This document shows positions 54,229-64,000 of a DNA stretch of 64,000 nt, piece by piece. Origin of the DNA: Branchipolynoe longqiensis. Lineage: Eukaryota > Annelida > Polychaeta > Phyllodocida > Polynoidae. The position numbers and the translations under genes are program-made. The stretch's first letter is position 1; each line of letters begins with the position of its first letter. The DNA is taken from NCBI GenBank assembly GCA_030323885.1, contig CM059193.1, positions 72,887,543 through 72,951,542 on the forward strand, written 5' to 3'. The notes beneath the pieces were generated by a model, which saw only the letters and a list, made by a program, of their open reading frames with translations, was not told the DNA's origin and ran no database searches.

Positions 54229-54660
54229 AAAACCTATCAATGACTCAAAATGTCTTCTCCGTCCCACCTATGTTAGACAAGTTTCAATGACTCAAAATGT
54301 CTTCTCCGTCCCACCCACCTATGTTAGAAAACTTTCAATGACTCAAAATGTCTTCTTCGACCCCCCATGTTATAAAACCTATCAATGACCCAAAATGTCT
54401 TCTCCGTCCCACCCATGTTATAAAACCTATCAATGACCCAAAATGTCTTCTCCGTCCCACCCATGTTATAAAACCTATCAATGACCCAAAATGTCTTCTC
54501 CGAGCCACCTATGTTAGAAAACTTTCAATGACTCAAAATGTCTTCTTCGTACCCCCATGTTATCAAACCTATCAATGACCCAAAATGTCTCCTCCGTCCG
54601 ACCCATGTTATAAAACCTATCAATGGCCCAAAATGTCTTCTCCGTCCCACCCATGTTACC
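54229..54660 (+). repeat. 48-bp minisatellite, about 9 units, at the exon 6 donor
   Basis: The unit aaaacctatcaatgacccaa followed by aatgtcttctccgtcccacc and catgttat repeats from 10 bases past the exon 6 splice donor. Units differ by a few bases (tcgacccccc variants). 48 is divisible by 3, so ORFs stay open. Confidence 0.95.
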
Positions 54661-54950
54661 GAAACTGAGCATTCTGAGCATAATCATTAATGTATCGATT
54701 TTGTATGTTACATATTGTTTTTGTGTATGAGCACTTGTGTGTGTAATTTCTTTTTTATTCATCTTCGGAATATTTTGCAATTAGTCACGCTGGACATTAT
54801 TTGCTTATTTTCTCTGTTGAACACAACAATATTGGTTGGCATTAGTTGGGCTTCGTTGTCAAGTAGTCCTCGAATAGCTGTAGTCAGACGGATTGCAAAG
54901 CTCATCTGTGACACCATCAACAAACCAGTTCATCGTCATATGGACATAGA
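54661..54950. other. Intron 6, no feature seen
   Basis: AT-rich sequence between the minisatellite and an M1 element. Confidence 0.4.
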
Positions 54951-55207
54951 TGAGACTGTCTCAAAAGGTGCTAAGCAATATGGGACAAAACTTTGTCCAT
55001 AGTGACGATCAACACACTATCTACTTATGCATTTGCTCAGGATAAACTGATTTGCTTTTTACATGGTGTTTCACAATCCCAATAGAATACATATTGATTT
55101 GAAGCAAATGTCCTTGTGTTTTCAGTGTAACCGTTTCTGTGCTGTTTTGTGTCAATCGTTACTATGGACAAAAAACCGAAGAGCTAGCACCTTTTGAGCC
55201 AGGCTCA
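54951..55207. mobile_element. 257-bp TIR element, family M1, inverted copy
   Basis: tgagactgtctcaaaaggtg to caccttttgagccaggctca; the opposite orientation to the other two copies. The flanks read ga rather than ta. Confidence 0.88.
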
Positions 55208-55221
55208 GATACTCTCATGGT

Positions 55222-55490
55222 GGGGGGGGGGGGGGTGATGAAAATTGGAAATGTGCATATAGCAGGATTCGAACACCCACCTCTTGCATTCCGGGCTAGT
55301 GTGCTAACCATTACACTACCTACGCTCCCTGATGTCATCACCCTTTCCATGCCCACCTGTCTATGTGGCTCCTTGCTTGAGAAATCAGTGCAGACTATAC
55401 TACACTTGTCCCCCTGGAATTGTAACTCTTTTAAATGGTTTATGTCCATAAGTCGTTTAATGCTCACAATTACATACAGGCAATGCACTT
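55222..55490 (-). repeat. SINE-C, near full length
   Basis: Minus orientation. An 11-14 base G run, then gattcgaacacccacctctt and gtgctaaccattacactacc (inverted B and A boxes), then the leader ggtcagtgcagac-type block and tail. Confidence 0.75.
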
Positions 55491-55640
55491 ACACACACAC
55501 ACACACGCACACAACCACACACACACACACACACACACGCACACAACCACACACACACACATACACTCACACACACTCACACTCTCACACACACACACGC
55601 ACACGCACGAACGGACACACACACACACACACTCTCACAC
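55491..55640 (+). repeat. (CA)n microsatellite, 150 bp
   Basis: CA repeat with interspersed g and t. Confidence 0.97.
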
Positions 55641-55744
55641 TCAAGGAAGGTTCAACAACCATACAACACATAGCTTTACAGAATCTAGGTCATAATTAGT
55701 GTGTATAGTCAGCCAATAACACCACAGCTGTTTAGTATAATAGT

Positions 55745-55935
55745 ATGCATACTTCACCATCCTATTGTAGTAGTAGTCTGAGTCTAACCTATCAGGCAAG
55801 GAGCCACATATACAGGTGGGTGTGGATAGGGTGATGGCATCAGGCAGCCTGGGTGGTGTAATGGATAGCACACTAGTTCGAAATGCAAGAGGTTTGTGTT
55901 CGAATCCTGCTATAGGCGCAATATTTCCCAATTTC
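55745..55935 (+). repeat. SINE-C, leader and head
   Basis: ggtggtgtaatggatagcac and gtgttcgaatcctgct in order, preceded by the leader aaggagccacatatacagg. The inverted counterpart of the copy at 55222-55490, with the CA tract between. Confidence 0.75.
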
Positions 55936-56011
55936 TGTTTTAGATTTTTCATTATCAGAATCATTATTAAGACCTGAGATTTAAGCTTTAGAAATTTCAT
56001 TTGATATATTT

Positions 56012-56314
56012 TGAAGTTGCATAGTTCAAGGAAAGCATACAATTTTCGAAACTAAAACACTTATCTAGATTTGATTGTACATATCCAAATTATATACTCA
56101 TACACTCATTAAGCATTTGTTTCTGCATAGAAGGAAATACTACATCAACTTAATGGTACCTGTTACTGCTGGAAGCTAATTAATTTTGTTTGACCTTCAA
56201 ATATCTCCAAGGTTAACCGTTTACAATAAACGTTCGTTCAAACTAAAATAAGGTACATTAGAACAATCAACCTAAAACTGACAAACTTAAAACCATGCAA
56301 GACTATGGAACTTT
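56012..56314. mobile_element. TTAA-family TIR element, old copy
   Basis: gaagttgcatagttcaagga, cttatctagatttgattgta, taccgtttacaataaacg-like and gactatggaacttta in family order with many differences. Confidence 0.65.
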
Positions 56315-56399
56315 AATTATCAGAAATCATAGTTAAGCCCTGAGATCTCGACTTTACATATTTTATTATCAGAAATCATTATTGCGGTCTGAGTGCAAA

Positions 56400-56900
56400 T
56401 ATGGAGGTTTCTTTTTTGTTGGGGGGGGGGGGCAAGTATAGGCGCAATCTGGTTCCAAACTGACAACGCGTTGGTGGGAGAATCAAAAAAAGCAAAAGTG
56501 AGGCCAAGTGTTATATTTATGTTTCGTGTGTGCTTTGATTCCTTTTAGACTTTGCATTTACTTCCACTTACAATATATATGAACAAACTTGTCACGTGCT
56601 ACTGAAAAGCAAATGCATTCAAATCCCATTTCAAATGTTATATAACTTAATAAAATTCTAATTCAAATAAATAAGAATTTTAATAGTTTTATTTTTATAA
56701 TTGTATACCTAAGATGTAATCAGCCTTCACTCCAGTTCAAGGCATGCAACTATCTAAAGTTCATATTATATTATTATATACACCATAAGAATTGTAATTT
56801 AGTTGTTAAAATAATTGCAAAATAAAGTGTGAATAGAAATAGTGTCTATAATAAGGGAAAGCGACGCCAAACATACAGACACACACACACACAAACGTGT
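56400..56900. other. Intron 6, no gene seen
   Basis: An 11-base G run at 56421 and AT-rich filler, with a short CA run at 56880. Confidence 0.4.
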
Positions 56901-56904
56901 ATAC

Positions 56905-57235
56905 CGGGAGCTGTGGCCGAATCGGTAGAGTGCGGGCCTCACGTGTGGGAGATCGGGAGCTCGGTTCCCGGTCGAGTCAAACCAATGACTTATCAAATTG
57001 ATACTTGTCGCTTCCTAGCCTGGCACTCTGCATTATTAAGATTGGGCAAGGACTGGTTAGTGCAGTGTCAAGATGATGTGACCGAGTGGGATATCGTGTC
57101 ATGGTGTGGGCGGCCTGATTTCCCAGTGGGGCAGTACTATAAAGTAACCATGAGTGTGCACTGTCACAAGTTGGTACCTGTCCTGATATGACCTTAGATG
57201 TTGCCAGGATATAAAACTCCAACAGCCCACCATCA
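56905..57235 (+). repeat. SINE-A, full length
   Basis: Head ctgtggccgaatcggtagag, box gagctcggttcccggtcgag, full body and 3' block, ending in a caacagccc tail 95 bp before exon 7. Confidence 0.9.
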
Positions 57236-57328
57236 CAAACATGCATATTTGAGAGAACTTGCATATCACCTACTTGTTTGCTGAGATAGTCTTCTCTTTT
57301 AATGCTTTATTTCTTCTTTGCACTGCAG

Positions 57329-57622
57329 GTAGAGAATCAATCCATCATCACTTTCCTGACAGTTGAGGAAGGCTACCTGGAGTCCTATCTGTCTGGTTCT
57401 CCCAAGACGTGGTTACCGGGCAAGGGCGCCATCAAATTCAAAGCCGTCTGCACTCTGGAGAATGAAGCCTTCCTCTTCCCGATGGACACTGACAATAAGG
57501 TCGCTGTGGAGATCACTGCACAAATGGCGAGGACGCGTATGGTTTGCAGAACGGTTGTCAGTCACCTCTCTGTCTGTGGGGAACAGCCGGTGAAATTGGT
57601 CCAGGACTCAGGTGCATTGTGA
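57329..57622 (+). CDS. Adenylate-kinase-like protein, exon 7 (C terminus, stop)
   Basis: 97 codons plus TGA (residues 346-442); the acceptor ends ctgcag and phase 0 matches exon 6. It includes ENQSIITFLTVEEGYLESYL, then GKGAIKFKAVCTLENEAF and KVAVEITAQMARTRMVC. The alternating hydrophobic pattern suggests a beta-rich module. I cannot name a family. G+C and codon use differ clearly from the surrounding AT-rich intron, which supports real coding sequence. The 3' UTR likely continues into a TTAA-family TIR element at 57863. An aataaa near 59296 is one possible but unproven poly(A) signal. Confidence 0.85.
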   Translation, partial: VENQSIITFLTVEEGYLESYLSGSPKTWLPGKGAIKFKAVCTLENEAFLFPMDTDNKVAVEITAQMARTRMVCRTVVSHLSVCGEQPVKLVQDSGAL

Positions 57623-57862
57623 ATGGCTATAACCGTGCCAACTCAGCCCTAGGCTAATTGAACCCCGCTAATGTGGGAATGCTAATAGGGGTCAATTTAC
57701 TACCAGTACTGTACTGATATCAATTCCGTCCAACTACCGCCATATAGTCGCCATCAGACCACTATGGCTTCCGTCCGATTCATTTGTCGGCAGCACATTG
57801 CTCTGTAACACTTGCTGTTCAATTGCGTGCCAGCAGTCAGGCTGGCTGGTTGAGTTGGTTAA

Positions 57863-58208
57863 AGTTGCATAGTCCGATGGTTTTGAGTTTCTGTAATCTT
57901 TCTGAGATAAATATATTAGATCGATCACTAGTATCTACTTCACATTAGTTTAAAGTTACTTTTATTTTAAATGGTAAACTTTTGAGATATTTGAAGTGCA
58001 AACAAGAAAAATTACTTTTGGCAAGCTTGCCAAAACTCAGACACCATAGACCTCTACAGTAACATGTTCTATTAAATTGACTCAGTCTTCACTTCTTTGC
58101 AGAATCAAATGTTCAATAAGTGCATCAGTATCTAAGTTAGATATGTAAAAATCAAATCTAGATAATTGTTTTGGTTTTGAAAATTTCATATTTCATCGGA
58201 CTATGCAA
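57863..58208. mobile_element. TTAA-family TIR element, right end cut
   Basis: agttgcatagtccgatggtt to catcggactatgca, ttaa only on the left. It lies 240 bp past the stop codon of the kinase-like gene, probably within its 3' UTR or just beyond. Confidence 0.85.
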
Positions 58209-59060
58209 GACATTAGAGGTGAGGCTGAACTGAGGTGACGTTGCGTTGGTGTGTCTGTGGTAGCACCATTTTTGTGAGTGTTGCGTAATATTAAGCACTA
58301 TGGCAATCAATATATTACTTAGTAACAGGAAATTAGGATATAATTGTGCCTCCATAACCTTTGTTTGTTTAACGAGTTGAAGCATATTTTTACAGCTTCA
58401 ATTTGTTCATTCTATGTATGTTTTTGGAGATCGGGAGATCCGAACCCATGAGTTCGTGGGTTCGAATCATGGTCGAGTCAAACCAATGACTTAAAAATTG
58501 ATACTTGTTGATTCCTAGCCTGGCGCTCGGCACTATTAGGATAGGCCAAGGACTGGTTGGCTCAGTGTCAGGATAATGTGACTGAGTGGGATATCGGGTC
58601 ATTGTGCTGGCGGCTCAGTTTCCTGGTGGGGAAGCATTATAAAGTCGCCATTATTTCTCACTGTCACAAATCGGTGTCCGTACTGTCCTGATATGACCTT
58701 TAATGTTGCTAAGATGTAAAACCCCAGCAAACAAATCAAATAAACCATGCCAATGGGAACACTAGGTTTAGTCGATTTACAATAGTTTACTAGTACCAAT
58801 ATCATTTATGTCTGACGTTCAATTACTATGGTCTGTGTCTGTCAGGGACTGATATTATTTCAGAACATACACTGCTTCATCGGATGGTAACAGTCAAGAT
58901 GATCAGATGATCTGCATTAAGGCAAGACATTAGAGGTGAAGTTGAACTGATGTGATATTGTAATACTTTGTCTGTGCTGGTAGTATCCTGTGATTGTTTG
59001 GTAATGTCAACCCCAGTCACAGTCAATGTATTGCATAGTCACAGGCCTTAGGGCATAATC
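58206..59060 (+). repeat. Diverged direct repeats flanking a SINE-A
   Basis: caagacattagaggtgaggc (58206) and caagacattagaggtgaagt (58924) start ~130-bp related segments about 720 bp apart, with the SINE-A at 58440-58740 between them. Confidence 0.6.
58440..58740 (+). repeat. SINE-A, head truncated
   Basis: Starts at the B-box region gtgggttcgaatcatgg; full body; 3' block ccttta-atgttgctaagatg-type and tail. Confidence 0.85.
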
Positions 59061-59400
59061 AAGCTACCACAATCTGAATAAGCTATTCCCAGTGATTTTT
59101 ACTTGGTGTCCTATTTAATGGGAACTGTATTGCTGAAACGTTTAGTTACAACTGTACAAATATCCCTTCTGCATTCTGGTTTTGTCAGAAAATTGCCATT
59201 GTTGTTATCACTTATCCAAATCATGACATCAATCTCTCATCTATTATAAATAACAGTGTTGTGTTAACCATGGTAAGTGATTTTAAAATTGCCCTAAATA
59301 AAAGAGGAGCCTTCTTTTAGAGCTTTTTAAGGGAGACTTTGAAGATGCTATCATGGTATAGATATAGCTTCTGTTAGGGTTTTTGTAGTATGCACTTCTT
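59061..59400. other. 3' flank of kinase-like gene
   Basis: AT-rich with aataaaa at about 59296, a possible poly(A) signal, unproven. No gene. Confidence 0.35.
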
Positions 59401-59404
59401 TTCA

Positions 59405-59655
59405 ACTCAGGAGCGGGACGTAACTCAGGAGGTAGAGTATCCACCTGTGAAGGTAATGGTCATCCTATCGATCCTGCACAGTGGACACATTTGCAGTTTG
59501 AACTATTTTCCGCTCCAACCAATGGTCCACAACTGGTTCATCAAATGCTGGGGTATGTGCTGTCCTGTCTGTGGGAAAGTGCATATAAAAGACCCCTTGC
59601 TGCTTATCGGAAAGAGTAGCCTATGTGGTGGCAGCAGGTTTCCTCCAATAAATCA
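59405..59655 (+). repeat. SINE-B, 3' truncated
   Basis: Head gcgggacgtaactcaggagg and body up to gcagcaggtttcctcc; the terminal third is missing. Confidence 0.88.
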
Positions 59656-60165
59656 GCTTGATTTTGGTTGATCATGATATTGAAATATATTATATATATG
59701 CCAAAAAAAGAAGGGGGGGATGGAAAAGGAGAAAAGATTCTACCTGTCAAAATGTCAAGAATTATTTATATACATGACGTATTTTTCAAATACCTACGAT
59801 ATTAAGTGACGTAGGCTACTTACTCAAAAGCAGTATTTGTAGCTTTGTTAGGGATCCCTGCTCGGTACGCCATCAAGTGATCTATTTTTGGGATCAAACT
59901 CCAAAATAAATCGGTTAGGAAAATCTTATCATGTTCCCTACAGTTTTATCAAGCATCGGGGACTACATATTAGCATAGGCATGGTAACCGCCACATATTG
60001 CTTGCTAGGAGCTTCGTTGCCTGGGGAAACTTCCCTTAGTGAATATTCAACATTTACTTTTTTTGTTATTTTACCCTTGCATTTGTATATGTAAGAATAC
60101 GTATATAATGTTTAACAGGAAGGAAATTAATTAATTCTAACTAAGTTGCATAACCTGATGGTTTT
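59656..60165. other. Intergenic, no gene seen
   Basis: AT-rich. At 60146 a TTAA-family end scrap (agttgcataacctgatgg). Confidence 0.4.
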
Positions 60166-60169
60166 ATGT

Positions 60170-60222
60170 TTTTTTCATATATATATATATAGATATAGCT
60201 ACTATATATATATATATATATA
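60170..60222 (+). repeat. (TA)n tract at DIRS left end
   Basis: TA runs broken by agatatagctacta, directly before the second DIRS copy. Confidence 0.88.
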
Positions 60223-60935
60223 TTTATTTTTTTCACCTCGGTACTACGCCCCTGGCTACTCGTACCCAGCGAGAAGGATGCACATCCGGGTCCAGCAATT
60301 AGCATAATCAGCTCACAGCATGAGGACGTGTTCTGAGCAGCTCCGGCAGTTTTTCTACATTTATCACAAAACCAAACAGGTTAGTATCTTTCAAACTCGA
60401 TACGTTGGTTTAGTTCATGTTAGCATTCATGTTCAAAGTTTTTTGAAACTTTTCGATAAGATATTACTGTTTTACAGCTTAGTTTCGGTCATAATTGGCA
60501 CGATCGAAAGAACATTGTTTGGTTATTAACTAAGCCACCTGTTACCGAACGGAGAGATGTTTGGCAGGAGCCAGTTACATTAGTTGGGGATTCATTCCCT
60601 GGGTCTCAACAAGATTCCACATTTGTGATCCTCGTTAAGGCATACCTTCGAGTTCTATAGTATTTTCTTCCAACTTGTTGGTGAAAAGAACCACAGGTGG
60701 GAGAAGTTTATAGATACTTAGTGTGGGAGTTAAGCGCTACACTGGTCCCTACCCCTCATTAGGATCGGTTGGTTACCCATACTGTTATCCTGCGACTGTC
60801 GATTAGCCATACGCCTGTGCTAAACATTGATTTAACGCCATATAATACAAACCTAGTATAATTATACTCTAATTATCAGTGTGATATTTCACCTAAGACA
60901 ATGTCTAATCATTGTTCTTCTTTTACTCACAGTCT

Positions 60936-61215
60936 AGATCGTGGGGTTGTGGGATCGAACCCTGGTCGAGTCAAACCAATGACTTAAAAATTGATACTTG
61001 TCGCTTCCTAGCCTGGCGCTCAGCATTATTAGGATAGGGCAAGGACTGGTTGGCTCAGTGTCAGGATAATGTTACTGAGTCGGATATCAGGTCATGGTGC
61101 TGGCGGCCTGTTCTTCCAGTGGGGCAGCACTCTAAAGTCACCACGTGCACTGTCACAAGTCAGTACCCGTCCTGATATGACCTTAGATGTAGCTAGGATG
61201 TAAAACAACAAACAA
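60936..61215 (+). repeat. SINE-A, 5' truncated, with an exact 11-bp target duplication
   Basis: Flanked by actcacagtct at 60925-60935 and 61216-61226. DIRS copy 1 has the uninterrupted site (actcacagtctcggagcc, about 28788). Starts at gatcgtggggttgtggg, so the A-box is missing. Ends in aaaacaacaaacaa. Confidence 0.96.
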
Positions 61216-61233
61216 ACTCACAGTCTCGGAGCC

Positions 61234-62556
61234 ATGGCGATGAAGCGGAGTAAGGCAGAGGCAACTCACGCACTCAGTGCGGATGAAGACGCCACACCGC
61301 CTGCGTGGGTACAACGTTCGCCCTCGCCAGAACAAAGGGATTCTGAGGAGGCAGGGGGGTACGATACCGGCCGCGGCCCCGCTGATAGGGACCTAGATGA
61401 GCAGGTTGCCAGGCTAGTGCAACAGAAAATGGAAGAAATGTTACCATCTAGAGTGGGTACCTCAAATAAAAGGCAAACCAAGGTACCGCAAGACTCCGAT
61501 GAGTTGGAATGGGAGGACTATTCAGAGGATCAGGCCTCAACAGAGGACGACTCAGAGGAGGGGGGTTTGTGTCTACACGGAAGCGCAAACACAAGAAGAG
61601 AGATAATTTGTCAGAAGGAGACGAGTACACGAGAGCCCATAAAAAGAAGCCCCTCATGAAGAAGACTAAGAAAAAGTCTAAGAAGAGGAGAAAACACAAA
61701 TCCTCCTCTTCAGACTCATCGACAACGAGTTCAGATTCCAACACGAAGTACTCCGGCAAATACGCTAAATCGTGTGGGAAAGAAATGAAAAAGTGCTTAG
61801 ACGCACGAAAATACACATAACAACACTCATGAGGAAGACCATCCAATGCCACTTTAACACCTTCAAGCCAGCAGAGGTCATAATCAAGATGGTGGAGAAA
61901 TTCACAGGAATTAAAGGAATTCCGGAATCAGCCATCAAAGAGATGGATCCTGAGGTTAAACTCAGTGAAGAGAGGAAAAGTTTGAGACTGCTCTCTACAC
62001 GGTACACAAATGGGTACTCTCGCCTCTTACAGCCATTGCCCCTATCGCCAACAGGATGATGGCACAGATCAAGTTCTCGTCACTCTGTGACGATATGACC
62101 AGAGGAATTGCATTACTAACAGCAACCAGCAACTTCCTCTCCTACCGATGGTTTGAAAACGTCTTTAAAGGGCTCTGTACAGATGCTGAAAAAGAGGTGG
62201 CGCGGTCCATAAAGATCACGGACAATGATAGAAAGGAATACACCCTATTCCTAGCACCAAAACCTATTAAGGGCAAGCCACTGGATAAGGGAAAGATGTT
62301 CGGCGGAGAACTACAATACTTGTTCAAACAAGTGGAGACCAGCTCCAAGTGCGGAAAACACGTCAAAACTGACAAAAAGAAATCGGCTAACGGCAACTCC
62401 AACCACTTCAAAAAGCTGAGGCAGGATTTTTGCAAATTCAGCTGCCATGCCAGAGAAAGGGGCCAGAGGCAGTCATTCGGCTGGAATGACGGGAACAGGC
62501 CATTCAAGAGGGGGTTCAACACTCAGAAGCCAATCCCCTGCCCAGGGAACAAATAG
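61234..62556 (+). pseudogene. DIRS gag-like ORF, frameshifted
   Basis: Starts MAMKRSKAEATHALSADEDA. Acidic Ser/Glu-rich stretch (WEDYSEDQASTEDDSEEGG), then frameshifts around 61560 and again near 61980-62055. The Lys-rich RKHKSSSSDSSTTSSDS part lies in another frame, and the conserved C-terminal part (IKFSSLCDDMTRGIALLTAT … RQSFGWNDGNRPFKRGF) is open from 62056. Compared with copy 1 it keeps ~300 bp more of the N-terminal half. A basic, Ser-rich and acidic mix fits a Gag-type RNA-binding protein. Confidence 0.78.
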
Positions 62557-62811
62557 AAGTGGCGACTCAAACAATAGCAACCAAAACAGTAAGCAATACC
62601 TTTAAAGCCAGTAACCTCAATAACTGTCTTTCACAATGGAATAAAGTTAAGATAACTTCACTATCCTTAGCCTAGCAGAAGGTGTAAGGATTCAGTCAAT
62701 AGGAGAACCTATTCAAAATAGAATACCATTTCCATATCGGTTTCACAGTTCAGAACATGAAGCATTAAACAATCAAAAGGGCAGCACTACCACGTTGCTG
62801 GGGAATTTATC

Positions 62812-63110
62812 TTGAATATTTTCTTAAGACCGAAACCAAACGGGGATGTTAGACTAATTTTAGACCTGACCTTATTTAACAAATTCATTGAATACAAACA
62901 TTTAAAAATGTTGTTGTTAGAAACAGCGAGAGACTTAGTCACAAAAGGCATTTGGCTAGCCAGTGTTGACTTTAAAGATGCATACTAAACAGTGCCCATC
63001 TATAAACATGATTGCAAGTATTTAAGATTCTGTTCGAACGGCAAACTTTATGAGTTCATGTGTATGCCGAATGGACTGGCCCGCTGTCCACGTATAGTAT
63101 TCAAATTATT
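62812..63110 (+). pseudogene. DIRS reverse transcriptase, N-terminal half only
   Basis: Reads FLRPKPNGDVRLILDLTLFN, WLASVDFKDAY, an in-frame TAA at 62986-62988, then KYLRFCSNGKLYEFMCMPNG and PRIVFKLFK. These are the RT motifs up to the block before YxDD in DIRS/Ngaro elements. The catalytic YxDD and the rest of RT/RNase H are deleted; the frame runs straight into recombinase sequence. Inactive. Confidence 0.85.
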
Positions 63111-63680
63111 CAAGTCATGGCCTAGCAACAGACATTTGTCAATGAAAGACCTAGGATTTAAATTAGCAGTCTTATTATTGCTAATTACAGGACACAGAGG
63201 CCAAACCATTGTATCACTTTCAGTAGATGGACTTGAAATAGATAAGGATGAAGCTATATTTGATTTACAGACATTACTTAAATCAAATCATACAGGGGAC
63301 CCACTGTCCACACTACAGGTTACTAGTTTTCCAGAGGATAAACGGATATGTGTAGTTTCGGCCATTAGGGCATATATATATCCAAGTCGCACGGAATCAG
63401 AAATTCCAGACAACTACTAATCAGCTTTATACGGCGACACAAAGCTATCTCAAGAGACACTCTCGCAAGGTGGACTAGCAAGGTGCTTAAACAAGCAGGA
63501 GTCAACACCGGACGCTACATATCTCACTCAACGTGTGGAGCCATGGTCTCCAATGCATGACAATTAGGAATCTCAGTTAAATGAATTCTTGCACCCGTTG
63601 GGTGGAAGACGGCTAGATCATTTGCAAAATATTACAACAAACGACTGGAAAAGTCAAGCAGCGTGGCTACATGCCTACTC
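63111..63680 (+). pseudogene. DIRS tyrosine recombinase remnant
   Basis: LAVLLLLITGHRGQTIVSLS holds the first catalytic Arg region of DIRS recombinases, followed by FPEDKRICVVSAIRAYI. After a stop at 63418 the frame continues with HSTCGAMVSNA, the usual HxxR box with Arg replaced by Cys. The Tyr region (WVEDG, stop, then KILQQ) is destroyed. The enzyme normally circularises and inserts the element without target duplication. Confidence 0.82.
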
Positions 63681-64000
63681 TCCAACTAGAAGCAGGTGAG
63701 AAACAACATTATATTGTGTACCCATATGCATAGTATGGTTACAACATGATGCGCGAGAAGGAAGAAAGCAAGGCGGGGGTGGGAAAAGAGACATTTTATT
63801 CATGCCTCTATGACATACAGGGCAGACAATGTATCGGTGAAGTAAATAAGTCAATGCACAGTGTAGGGTAATAAGCAAATGTATCAATGAGGTAGATAAG
63901 ACAATGCACAGCGTAAGGTAGTAAGCAGAGTAATGTCAAAAGTTCATGGTGTCAAATGGTAGCAGACAGGTATATAAAAGTTCATGTGGTGTGAATGTCA
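63681..64000 (+). repeat. DIRS 3' region or flank with a ~51-bp direct repeat
   Basis: aatgtatcggtgaagtaaat and aatgtatcaatgaggtagat start related units at about 63828 and 63879. No coding match. Confidence 0.6.

Larger units (their letters stand above)
60235..64000 (+). mobile_element. DIRS-type retrotransposon, copy 2, runs off the window
   Basis: Left terminal repeat cacctcggtactacgcccct and leader as in 28096-29946, then gag-like, RT and tyrosine-recombinase-like remnants. No right inverted repeat is reached. A SINE-A (60936-61215) interrupts the leader. All ORFs are broken, so the copy is inactive, but it supplies the family identity for copy 1. The right boundary is uncertain after about 63700. 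Confidence 0.85.

Noticed and set aside
54229..54660. CRISPR-like regular array
   Set aside because: The repeat is head-to-tail without unique spacers and lies in an animal intron; it is a minisatellite.

Overview
The window is nuclear DNA from an animal, most likely a mollusc and probably a gastropod. This rests on short exons joined by GT-AG introns, tRNA-headed SINE families of molluscan type, DIRS-type retrotransposons and an AT-rich, repeat-dense background. There are no prokaryotic features and no CRISPR array. Species cannot be told from the sequence alone.

Two host genes can be reconstructed, arranged head to head around a candidate shared promoter at about 7.28-7.69 kb. (1) On the minus strand, four consecutive coding exons (3964-3821, 1534-1467, 1092-1007, 126-32) encode the first ~131 residues of V-type proton ATPase subunit C; the gene continues beyond the left edge. 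(2) On the plus strand, seven exons spread over 50 kb (7767-57622) join in one uninterrupted frame to give a 442-residue protein. It has a dual-acylation-type N terminus (MGCGCSK), an adenylate-kinase-like domain whose nucleotide-binding and catalytic motifs are altered, and a ~165-residue C-terminal region I cannot assign. This is the main previously unlabelled gene here.

The rest is introns and intergenic DNA made largely of transposable elements. They are: a dominant tRNA-headed SINE (about 20 copies or pieces), three further tRNA-headed SINE families, LINE 3' fragments of at least three kinds (one with an RNase H domain), and two DIRS retrotransposon copies (28.1-29.9 kb, internally deleted; 60.2 kb to the right edge, with gag, partial RT and a decayed tyrosine recombinase). 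There is also a large, varied set of non-autonomous terminal-inverted-repeat (TIR) elements. Several carry long arms in which one short word is reiterated on both strands, so some look like proline-rich ORFs. Nested insertions let the empty sites be read directly: TA for two of these elements, TTAA for a separate ~350-bp family, and a 3-bp TGT for another. Two elements with unrelated ends share a ~120-bp core.

Tandem arrays include a (C)n plus ~830-bp 15-mer minisatellite at 10.4-11.4 kb, a 48-bp minisatellite starting 10 bases inside intron 6, (TA)n, (CTCA)n, (GTAT)n and (CA)n tracts, and two near-perfect ~120-136-bp duplications.

Layout: 0-4 kb V-ATPase C exons; 4-7.2 kb its probable 5' intron with LINE and TIR elements; 7.28-7.92 kb promoter and exon 1 of the kinase-like gene; 7.9-24.2 kb intron 1; 24.2-24.3 kb exon 2; 24.3-47.4 kb intron 2; 47.4-57.6 kb exons 3-7; 57.6-60.2 kb 3' flank; 60.2-64 kb DIRS copy.
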